Source of the DNA: JAJDOD01 sp039024895
GTDB lineage: Bacteria; Pseudomonadota; Alphaproteobacteria; Rhodobacterales; Rhodobacteraceae
Direction of reading: 5' to 3'
DNA: 64,000 nucleotides
NCBI GenBank assembly: GCA_039024895.1
Contig: JBCCPJ010000019.1
Span: 1 to 64,000 of the forward strand
Shown here piece by piece: positions 9,305 to 16,038 of this stretch. Numbering within the stretch: position 1 is the stretch's first letter; the number at the start of each line of letters is the position of its first letter. A program made the position numbers and the translations under genes. The notes below the pieces were generated by a model. That model saw nothing but the letters and a program-made list of their open reading frames with translations. It did not search any database and had not been told where the DNA came from.

Positions 9305-9490
9305 TCATTCATCCCGCATCCTCCGGTGCAAAATAAAGCTCGCAAACAGACTGCCTAGAAAGCCCGAGACAAAACTCACTCCAATCACCTGACCGCGTTG
9401 CAACATGTCCGTCAGCCAATCAACACCCACAGCAAAACACGCACAGAAGATGCCAGTAAGAGCGGCGGAGAGGATCACACTGCGTGCCAT
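9305..9490 (-). CDS. Small two-helix membrane protein, 61 aa (suf operon)
   Basis: 61 aa with two hydrophobic stretches (SVILSAALTGIFCACFAVGV and VIGVSFVSGFLGSLFASFIL) separated by DWLTDMLQRG and ending in a basic-acidic tail, HRRMRDE. It starts 3 bases after the stop of the next upstream gene, so translational coupling is likely. It has no recognisable domain. Together with the 57-aa protein just upstream it makes a pair of tiny membrane proteins directly behind sufB. Confidence 0.6.
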   Translation of the reverse strand: MARSVILSAALTGIFCACFAVGVDWLTDMLQRGQVIGVSFVSGFLGSLFASFILHRRMRDE

Positions 9491-9493
9491 GCC

Positions 9494-9667
9494 CTACTCG
9501 CCTGCATGGTCATCCGTCATGGAGAACGAAACACTGCCGCCTTCATCTTCGTCATGACCGATCATGTCCTGCGTATCTCCTCGCTGTGTCATCACGTACC
9601 AGACGGCTACGAGCCCGCCGACCACAGCGCCCAACCCAGCGAGCCATGTGATCAACGCGTCGCTCAC
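9494..9667 (-). CDS. Small single-pass membrane protein, 57 aa, GTG start overlapping sufB stop
   Basis: The GTG at 9665-9667 overlaps the sufB TGA (GTGA), a typical coupled start, and opens a 57-aa frame. The product has one membrane helix (ALITWLAGLGAVVGGLVAVW) followed by an acidic tail with GHDEDEGG. A longer open frame upstream is antisense-like sequence inside sufB with no family character, so the overlap start is preferred. Function unknown. Its position suggests that it and the next 61-aa protein are translated in step with SufB. Confidence 0.6.
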   Translation of the reverse strand: MSDALITWLAGLGAVVGGLVAVWYVMTQRGDTQDMIGHDEDEGGSVSFSMTDDHAGE

Positions 9668-11184
9668 CCGACTGACCCTTCTAGCGAGATCGCCACCAAC
9701 TGCTGCGCTTCCATGGCAAATTCCATCGGCAGCGCTTGCAGTACCTCGCGCGCAAAGCCGTTGACGATGAGTGCCACGGCTTCTTCCTCGTCCATGCCCC
9801 GCTGACGGCAATAGAACATCTGATCGTCATCGATCTTTGACGTCGTTGCCTCATGCTCAACCCGCGAGGAATTATTCTTCACCTCGATGTAGGGCACCGT
9901 GTGTGCGCCACACTTGTCACCGATGAGCAGCGAGTCGCACTGCGTGTAGTTCCGCCCGTTCTTCGCGCGCGGATGCATCGATACGAGGCCTCGATACGTA
10001 TTTTGAGCAAATCCCGCGCTGATCCCCTTGGAGACAATCCGCGACTTCGTGTTCTTGCCCAGATGCACCATCTTCGTGCCGGTATCGGCCTGCTGATAAT
10101 TGTTGGTGATCGCAATAGAGTAGAATTCGCCCTGGCTGTCATCGCCGCGCAGAATGCAGGACGGGTATTTCCAGGTAACGGCAGACCCCGTCTCCACCTG
10201 CGTCCACATAACCTTCGACCGATCTCCGCGGCAATCGGCGCGTTTGGTGACAAAGTTGTAGATGCCACCATTGCCTTCCTCGTCGCCGGGGAACCAGTTC
10301 TGAACCGTGGAATATTTGATCTCCGCGTCTTCCAGCGCCACCAGTTCAACCACGGCCGCATGAAGTTGCGACGTGTCGCGCTGCGGCGCTGTGCAACCTT
10401 CTAGATAGGACACGTAAGAGCCCTTGTCGGCAATGATCAACGTCCGCTCGAACTGCCCGGTATTTTCCGCATTGATCCGGAAGTAGGTGGAAAGCTCCAT
10501 CGGACATTTTACACCGGGTGGGATGTAGACAAACGAGCCATCGGAAAAGACAGCGCAGTTCAACGTAGCATAGTAATTGTCCGAAACCGGCACCACAGAG
10601 GCGAGATATTTCTTCACCAGCTCCGGATGTTCACGGATCGCCTCGGAGATAGAGCAGAAGATCACACCCGCTTTTGCCAATTCAGCCTGGAACGTCGTCC
10701 CGACCGACACACTGTCGAACACTGCATCCACGGCGACTTTCCGTCCCTCTGACGGCACATTGCCCGCGTCTTCGACGCCCGCGAGGATCATCTGTTCTTT
10801 CAAGGGAATACCGAGCTTCTCGTAGGTATCCAACAGTTTGGGGTCGACCTCGTCCAGCGATTTCGGCTTTTCCTGCATGCTCTTCGGCTTGGCGTAATAG
10901 TACTGGTCCTGAAAATCGATCTTAGGATAATCCACCATCGCCCAGTCGGGTTCTTTCATCTCAAGCCAGCGGCGATAGGCTTCGAGACGCCACTCGGTCA
11001 TCCAGGCAGGCTCTTCATTCTTGGCGGAAATCAGACGCACGATATCTTCGGTCAGCCCTTTTGGGGCGTACTCCATTTCGATATCGGTCTCCCACCCGTA
11101 TTTATAGGTGTCGAGCTCGCGTACCGCATCAACCGTTTCCTGATCGACGCCGTCTTTAACGCTTGTGTTATCCAAAGCTGCCAT
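9664..11184 (-). CDS. sufB: SufB, Fe-S cluster assembly scaffold
   Basis: 506 aa core scaffold protein of the SufBC2D complex, on which the nascent cluster is assembled. The central beta-helix region includes GVKCPMELSTYFRINAENTG, SYLEGCTAP and EFYSIAITNNYQQADTGTKM; the C-terminal part has NYTQCDSLLIGDKCGAHT, with the conserved cysteine thought to accept sulfur, and the VEHEATTSKI and FYCRQRG blocks. GAGGGG lies upstream of the ATG. The gene follows a group I cysteine desulfurase by 12 bases. Confidence 0.97.
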   Translation of the reverse strand: MAALDNTSVKDGVDQETVDAVRELDTYKYGWETDIEMEYAPKGLTEDIVRLISAKNEEPAWMTEWRLEAYRRWLEMKEPDWAMVDYPKIDFQDQYYYAKPKSMQEKPKSLDEVDPKLLDTYEKLGIPLKEQMILAGVEDAGNVPSEGRKVAVDAVFDSVSVGTTFQAELAKAGVIFCSISEAIREHPELVKKYLASVVPVSDNYYATLNCAVFSDGSFVYIPPGVKCPMELSTYFRINAENTGQFERTLIIADKGSYVSYLEGCTAPQRDTSQLHAAVVELVALEDAEIKYSTVQNWFPGDEEGNGGIYNFVTKRADCRGDRSKVMWTQVETGSAVTWKYPSCILRGDDSQGEFYSIAITNNYQQADTGTKMVHLGKNTKSRIVSKGISAGFAQNTYRGLVSMHPRAKNGRNYTQCDSLLIGDKCGAHTVPYIEVKNNSSRVEHEATTSKIDDDQMFYCRQRGMDEEEAVALIVNGFAREVLQALPMEFAMEAQQLVAISLEGSVG

Positions 11185-11196
11185 CCTTACGTCCCC

Positions 11197-12282
11197 TCAT
11201 GCCGCCCGCTGGCGGAACCGCTTCTCGTGCCTCAACCACGCTTCAGCGAAACGCAGCACCTCATCTTCCGTCGTCGTTGGCCCGAGCGACACGCGAAGCG
11301 CCCCCTCCGCCGCACGCTCATCAAGGCCCATCGCCTTCAGCACCCGAGGCACCTTGACTTTGCCACTGGAACAAGCAGAGCCGGACGATACCGCAAATCC
11401 TGCCAAGTCCATTTGCATCACCTGCGTCTCGCCCTTCCAGCCAGGCGTCACAAAGCAACTTGTGTTTGGCAGACGCGGCAATCCATTACCGATTAAAATA
11501 GTCTCTTTTGCTTCCCCTACCAGAGCCTGATCTAGAATATTTCTAAGTTTCTCGACACCGTCCCAAACTCCGGCATCCTGATCACGCACGGCCGCAGCGC
11601 AAGCTGCACCAAAGCCCGAGATTCCAACGATATTTTCTGTGCCAGACCGCCGACCAAGCTCCTGACCACCCCCCGCCTGCAGCGGGTGCAAATCTACGCC
11701 CTCACGGACCAATAGAGCGCCCACGCCCTTCGGCCCGCCAAGCTTATGCGCCGACAAACACGCAAAATCCGCCTCCGACCAATGGAAGCTCCAAGCGATG
11801 CGCCCGACCGCCTGCGTGACATCGAGAAAGAGCCGGTCGGCTAAGCCATCGCCAAACGAGTACTGGCCGTCGATCTTGTGGGGCGGCTCTGTGATCACCC
11901 CGGTTTCCGAATTTGCCAACCCCATCGCAAGGATGTGAGCCGTGGCGGGCGTACCGTCCTGCCGTACATCGCCCGCATGATGCGCCCAAACAGCGTCATG
12001 GGCCGTTTCCTCGACAAACACGTCGCTGCCTGCGGGACGCCGCGCCAGAACACCCGCTGCTTCCGTCGCGCCAGAGGTGAACACCACTTCCCCGGGCTTG
12101 CAGCCACAAAACGCAGCAATTTGACCGCGCGCCGTCTCCACAATCGCCTTTGCCGCGCGCCCCTCGCCATGGACACTCGATGGGTTACCCACCACATCCA
12201 TCGCCTTCAGCATGGCGTCCCGTGCCTCGCGCCGCAAAGGGGCCGTGGCATTCCAGTCGAGATATACCCGTTCCGCTTTCAT
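11197..12282 (-). CDS. Group I (IscS/NifS-type) cysteine desulfurase
   Basis: 361 aa PLP enzyme releasing sulfur from cysteine. The PLP lysine is in SAHKLGGPKGVG (K180) and the mobile-loop nucleophile in SSGSACSSGK (C304), the SSGSAC motif of group I enzymes, in contrast to the group II SufS at the far end of the same operon. Y7LDWNATAP and SGTENIVGI are further family blocks. It is shorter than typical IscS (about 400 aa), with a compact C terminus. It sits between iscR and sufB, so the operon carries two different desulfurases. Confidence 0.9.
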   Translation of the reverse strand: MKAERVYLDWNATAPLRREARDAMLKAMDVVGNPSSVHGEGRAAKAIVETARGQIAAFCGCKPGEVVFTSGATEAAGVLARRPAGSDVFVEETAHDAVWAHHAGDVRQDGTPATAHILAMGLANSETGVITEPPHKIDGQYSFGDGLADRLFLDVTQAVGRIAWSFHWSEADFACLSAHKLGGPKGVGALLVREGVDLHPLQAGGGQELGRRSGTENIVGISGFGAACAAAVRDQDAGVWDGVEKLRNILDQALVGEAKETILIGNGLPRLPNTSCFVTPGWKGETQVMQMDLAGFAVSSGSACSSGKVKVPRVLKAMGLDERAAEGALRVSLGPTTTEDEVLRFAEAWLRHEKRFRQRAA

Positions 12283-12360
12283 TGGCTCGAAATAACCCTG
12301 AGGTGCGTGAGCGTTGAAATCCCTCGCGTGGAGCGTCGCAGGCCGATCGTGAGGAATGCA

Positions 12361-12822
12361 CTATCCCTCATCCACCACCTCGAAGATGGCTGGGACAGCC
12401 GGGCATGGCGCAAGCTCATTGTCCACAACGTCCGAAAGGCGCGTCTGGTGCAGGAACACGTAAACATGGGCAGAAAGCCCTTCCCAAAGCCGGTTTGTCA
12501 TGCTCTGCGCCCTGCTCCCCGATAACCCGCCGGTCGCGCCAGCACCGGTATGCATCGCGCTTACCGTTTCATCCACGGCACTCAAAATATCGGCGACCCG
12601 TATTGTGTTCGCGGGCCTTGCCAGGCGATACCCGCCGCCGGGTCCACGCACGCTGTCGACAAGGCCAGATCGGCGGAGTTTTACAAAAAGTTGCTCAAGA
12701 TAAGGCAGCGAAATATCTTGCCGCCTCGAGATCTCAGCCAACGACAAAAGCTCCCCATCCGACGTCATCGCCAAATCCGCCAAAGCCACCATGGCATACC
12801 GCCCTTTCGTGCTCAGCTTCAT
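12361..12822 (-). CDS. iscR: Rrf2-family Fe-S regulator IscR, lacking the cysteine triad
   Basis: 153 aa. The N-terminal winged helix (MKLSTKGRYAMVALADLA, QDISLPYLEQLFVKLRRSGLV, GPGGGYRLAR) is clearly IscR/Rrf2. The region after residue 88, where Escherichia coli IscR carries its three cluster-binding cysteines, reads MHTGAGATGG and has none; the only cysteine in the protein is C140 near the C terminus. From memory, Rhodobacterales IscR is described as an atypical Fe-S sensor of this kind. The start at 12822 is chosen for family fit and GGGAGG upstream. It heads the suf operon and probably represses it. Confidence 0.9.
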   Translation of the reverse strand: MKLSTKGRYAMVALADLAMTSDGELLSLAEISRRQDISLPYLEQLFVKLRRSGLVDSVRGPGGGYRLARPANTIRVADILSAVDETVSAMHTGAGATGGLSGSRAQSMTNRLWEGLSAHVYVFLHQTRLSDVVDNELAPCPAVPAIFEVVDEG

Positions 12823-12847
12823 TGCCCGACATGCCTCCCAAAATGGA

Positions 12848-12866
12848 TTGACCTTTCGCTGGTCAA
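12848..12866 (-). promoter_or_regulatory. Inverted repeat TTGACC-N7-GGTCAA before iscR, candidate operator
   Basis: A 19-bp element with perfect 6-bp arms (12848-12853 and 12861-12866) lies 26-44 bases upstream of the iscR start. It is in the right place to overlap the suf promoter. Rhodobacterales suf operons are known to carry an IscR-linked element (called iron-Rhodo-box in comparative studies). I cannot confirm from memory that this sequence matches that consensus, so the identity of the bound protein is an inference. Confidence 0.5.
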
Positions 12867-12905
12867 AGCTTACGTGACCCAAGCACTCGGGGAGTGAGGC
12901 CTCGG

Positions 12906-12922
12906 TTTAGAATAGTTCTAAA
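12906..12922. promoter_or_regulatory. Irr-type iron control element (ICE) palindrome
   Basis: TTTAGAATAGTTCTAAA is a perfect 7-3-7 inverted repeat and agrees exactly with the ICE consensus TTTAGAA-N3-TTCTAAA known for the haem-responsive regulator Irr in alphaproteobacteria. It sits in the 176-bp space between the divergent iscR-suf operon and the hydrolase gene, about 85 bases from each start codon, so it could serve either side. Confidence 0.75.
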
Positions 12923-12998
12923 GTACCCGACGAACTACGTCAACGGTCCAAAGGGTGCGGCAACGGGTGGCCGAAGAGATAAAGGTGGACGAGCGCAT

Positions 12999-13652
12999 AT
13001 GCCTGAAGTGATTTTTCCCGGCCCGGAGGGTCGGCTCGAAGGCCGGTATCAGCCGCAAAAAACCAAGGATGCGCCGATCGCGATCATCTTGCATCCCCAT
13101 CCCCAATTTGGCGGTACGATGAACAATCGTGTTGTCTACAATCTGCACTACGCGTTCCACAACATGGGCTTCAATGTCTTGCGCTTCAATTTCCGTGGCG
13201 TGGGCCGCAGCCAGGGCGAGTATGACCAAGGGATCGGCGAACTGTCCGATGCGGCCTCGGCGCTCGATTACCTGCAATCGATGAACCAGAACGCCAAGCA
13301 TTGTTGGGTGGCTGGCTTTTCTTTCGGCGCGTGGATTGGCATGCAACTTTTGATGCGCAGGCCCGAGATTACAGGCTTCATTAGCGTCTCACCGCCCGCG
13401 AACATGTACGACTTTTCCTTCCTGGCCCCCTGCCCATCATCGGGCCTGATCATCAACGGCACCGGTGATCGCGTCGCCCCACCGCGCGACACCCATACCT
13501 TGGTCGGCAAGTTGCACGAACAAAAGGGCATTACGATCACCCATGAGGAGATCGAGGGCGCGGGTCATTTCTTTGAAGACCCCCACATGGAAGGCATGAT
13601 TGGCACCGTCACCGATTACGTCAAACGTCGCCTGACCGAGACCACCCGGTAA
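12999..13652 (+). CDS. Alpha/beta hydrolase family protein
   Basis: 217 aa single-domain hydrolase beginning MPEVIFPGPEGRLEGRYQ. Landmarks are AIILHPHPQFGGTMNNRVV (oxyanion region), FNFRGVGRSQG, the nucleophile elbow in WVAGFSFGAW (Ser), the acid loop NGTGDRVAPP and the catalytic His in GAGHFFED. This architecture is widespread in proteobacteria as a dienelactone-hydrolase-like or CocE-like protein without known substrate. The start at 12999 has AGGTGGA upstream; the frame stays open further upstream through the promoter region. It is divergent from iscR and shares the ICE-containing spacer. Confidence 0.85.
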   Translation: MPEVIFPGPEGRLEGRYQPQKTKDAPIAIILHPHPQFGGTMNNRVVYNLHYAFHNMGFNVLRFNFRGVGRSQGEYDQGIGELSDAASALDYLQSMNQNAKHCWVAGFSFGAWIGMQLLMRRPEITGFISVSPPANMYDFSFLAPCPSSGLIINGTGDRVAPPRDTHTLVGKLHEQKGITITHEEIEGAGHFFEDPHMEGMIGTVTDYVKRRLTETTR

Positions 13653-14002
13653 GAGCGGTTCGGTTCCAAATTCCGACCAACTCTCTGGCATTTCCGGAAA
13701 ATTCGAAACAAAGCCTTATGGACTGCCTAAGCCCTTGCGCAGATGAAAACGAAACCTTTTCCTATCCGCCGCTATTCCGCCGCAATTCGGTCAAATCAAG
13801 GTCCAATGCCCTCGCATAAATAAGCCTATCTTCCCTCGACGCTCCGAAAGGTGCGCCTCAGTCAAATAAGGGCCGTTCACTGGAACGAGAATCAATTTGA
13901 GCACCTTTGCTCTCGAACCGGCGAACAAAACCTCTCGAGCACAAACGTCTTTGGCCCGGCATTACGCCGGGCCAAAAACCGCTCCCTGACCGATTTCTCC
14001 CG
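13653..14002. other. 350-bp intergenic region, no gene seen
   Basis: Between the hydrolase stop and the DUF6455 stop, neither strand has an open frame with family character or a credible ribosome-binding site. The only structured element is the inverted repeat listed at 13950-13976. Confidence 0.5.
13950..13976. repeat. Perfect 11-bp inverted repeat, possible terminator hairpin
   Basis: TTTGGCCCGGC and GCCGGGCCAAA flank a 5-base loop (ATTAC). It lies 27 bases beyond the DUF6455 stop. A strong GC stem fits a transcription terminator between the convergent genes, but neither strand has a good uridine tract after the stem. Confidence 0.5.
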
Positions 14003-14266
14003 TCAATCGGAGGAGCCAAGCTCCTCGGACCATTTTTCAAACATACCACGGTTGCGACAAACGGTGGGAACCTTTGCGCTGTTCTGCTGCACGTGCAGTC
14101 TACAGCCTTCGGGATCGCTACAGCCCATACAAGCCAGAACGGCGTCTTCGTAGGCGTTGGGCGTCAATTCACCCGATTGCATCTTGAGGTCCAAATCGAC
14201 CCCGAGCGCAGCGGCAAGCTGCGTCATCAACTGTTCATGGTCATTGTATCGATGCGCGTTACTCAA
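14003..14266 (-). CDS. DUF6455 family cysteine-rich protein, TTG start
   Basis: 87 aa counted from TTG at 14264-14266, where GGAGG stands 5 bases upstream; an in-frame GTG two codons earlier is buried in that Shine-Dalgarno and is less likely. The central part ELTPNAYEDAVLACMGCSDPEGCRLHV followed by PTVCRNRGMFE matches DUF6455, with CxxC-(5)-C-(n)-C spacing that suggests a metal or cluster site. It is a small cytosolic protein of unknown function, monocistronic, next to the DUF6173 gene in the same orientation. Confidence 0.75.
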   Translation of the reverse strand: MSNAHRYNDHEQLMTQLAAALGVDLDLKMQSGELTPNAYEDAVLACMGCSDPEGCRLHVQQNSAKVPTVCRNRGMFEKWSEELGSSD

Positions 14267-14361
14267 GGACACCTCCGTTGGCTGTCCTCAAGATTACAAG
14301 GCTGCATCGCGCGGTCTTTGATCTAGATCAACCCGTGCCAAAAAAGGCGCGCCAAGCGACG

Positions 14362-14838
14362 TCAGCTTGCCTTCGTCTCGGCGTCCTCTTCAAGCCCTGC
14401 AGCAAGTTGAAACCCGATCCGGCGCGGTTCTGCCGCATCGGATTCCTTCGGCATGGCGCGCAACAGGACGTTGAGCTGGCTCACATGCTGTACAAGCTGA
14501 ACCTTGGCGCCCGTTTGATCCATGCCGTAGAACGTCACGATATCGGGGTCAAAGTGCCCAAGCCCCTCGATCCGCAAAAACCCACCGCCCGTATCCGTGA
14601 AACCCATGGCGACTTCATGGTCCGCATCCAGCATTTTTTCGAAGTTCTGGATATAAAGGATCAGACGCTGGTAGGCCCACTCGGCGGGACTTTTTTGTTC
14701 CAAAGGTTTTTGCGCCACGGCAGCCGGCAAGCTCTCTTGCTCAACCGATTGTTCGTTTGGATCAGAATGCACCACGCGGCGGCGCGGAACGACAATCCCC
14801 TCTACCGTTTCCCCAATTTTGTTTGGATCGTCTGACAT
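14362..14838 (-). CDS. DUF6173 family protein
   Basis: 158 aa. The first 50 residues are polar and low complexity. The second half starts SPAEWAYQRLILYIQNFEKMLDAD and continues with HEVAMGF, LRIEGLGHFDPDIVTFYG and LVQHVSQLNVLLRA, ending in RRIGFQLA; these are the conserved blocks of DUF6173. It is a cytosolic protein of unknown function found mainly in alphaproteobacteria. It lies between the DUF6455 gene and the metallo-hydrolase, all on the minus strand but with gaps of about 95 and 156 bases, so an operon is uncertain. Confidence 0.8.
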   Translation of the reverse strand: MSDDPNKIGETVEGIVVPRRRVVHSDPNEQSVEQESLPAAVAQKPLEQKSPAEWAYQRLILYIQNFEKMLDADHEVAMGFTDTGGGFLRIEGLGHFDPDIVTFYGMDQTGAKVQLVQHVSQLNVLLRAMPKESDAAEPRRIGFQLAAGLEEDAETKAS

Positions 14839-14994
14839 CGCGCTCTCCCATTCGGCTCACCTGTTTAACGCTTACCCTAGAGTGGCACGCAACAGGCCAC
14901 GCGTTGAAATATGGGAATGCGGCCCGCGTCAACCAATTCGGTTCCAGCGAAAGGTGCTGCGGCCGCGCAAAGCGGCCCAGAACACATATGCCGA

Positions 14995-16038
14995 TCACTG
15001 CCGCTCATATAGAAACGCGCCATCTTCCCGCCGAGTGCGCCGCACCCGTCCGGTCTTCCACAGGTGCTGACAATGGGCAAAAGCCTCGACCAGCGCGAGG
15101 CCATATTCCGCCTTGCCAATCTCGCGCTTGAAAATCGCGATAAAACTGTCCCCCGCAGTGGCAGGTGCAGCCAGCGCCTCCGCCAACCGATCAAGCGCTG
15201 AGATATGGTTTTCGATCATCTGCTCAAGCCGCGTCGGCAACCCGTAAAAGGGAAGCTTATGCCCCGGCAAAACAAAATGCGCCTCCCGAGCCAGCGGCTG
15301 AAATTTTCGACAGGAGGCCAGCCAGTCCGCCACCGGATCCGCCTCAGGTTCAGTCGGATAAACCCCGAGATTTGGCGATATCGACGGCAATAGCTGATCG
15401 CCCCCCAAGATTAGATCATCATCGTCTTCTGACCAAAGCGTGGCGTGTTCCGGCGCATGTCCATCGCCAATCCGCACCCGCCAATTCCGACCACCCATCG
15501 TAAGCAAATCACCCTCGCCGATCCGCGTAAAGCCAAGGGGAAGCGGTTCGATCACATCGGCGAAGTTGAACGGTCGCTGCCGGGCGCGTTCCTCCAAGAT
15601 TTCGGGCGACGCGCCCGCCGCCGTGTAAAACGCCATTGCCTCCGGCACAGGCTTCTCCTGAACATCAAGCGAAAGCATCCGTGCCATCAGATACGCGGTG
15701 CGCGTCGTCAGTAGCTCTGCCCCCCTCGCCATGAAACAACCGGCCAGACCAATGTGGTCAGGGTGATGATGCGTAACAACGACACGGCGCACCGGCTTGC
15801 CCGCCAATGGCCCCGCAAGAACCGCGTCCATCATCTCGCGCGAGCGCGACGATCCGATGCCGGTATCGATCAACGTCCAACTGTCGCCGTCATCCAGCGC
15901 ATAGACATTCACGTGATCCAAAGCCATCGGCAATGGCAAGCGAAGCCAAAGCACACCCTCAGCGACCTCGGCGACCCCGCCAAATTCAGGCGGTGTTTCA
16001 ATGGGGTAGCGAATGGACCGAACGGGCTCGTCCATCAA
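14995..16038 (-). CDS. MBL-fold metallo-hydrolase
   Basis: 347 aa beta-lactamase-fold hydrolase. The metal site motif THHHPDHIG gives H90, H92, D94 and H95. Further ligand regions are GDGHAPEHATLW and the Asp in LILGGDQLLP; the C-terminal third carries VLPGHKLPFYG and ends in a winged-helix-like segment, as in LACTB2-type hydrolases. The start overlaps the acyl-CoA dehydrogenase stop (ATGATGG, 4 bases), so the two are coupled. A thioester or related hydrolytic role next to acyl-CoA metabolism is plausible but not shown by the sequence. Confidence 0.85.
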   Translation of the reverse strand: MMDEPVRSIRYPIETPPEFGGVAEVAEGVLWLRLPLPMALDHVNVYALDDGDSWTLIDTGIGSSRSREMMDAVLAGPLAGKPVRRVVVTHHHPDHIGLAGCFMARGAELLTTRTAYLMARMLSLDVQEKPVPEAMAFYTAAGASPEILEERARQRPFNFADVIEPLPLGFTRIGEGDLLTMGGRNWRVRIGDGHAPEHATLWSEDDDDLILGGDQLLPSISPNLGVYPTEPEADPVADWLASCRKFQPLAREAHFVLPGHKLPFYGLPTRLEQMIENHISALDRLAEALAAPATAGDSFIAIFKREIGKAEYGLALVEAFAHCQHLWKTGRVRRTRREDGAFLYERQ

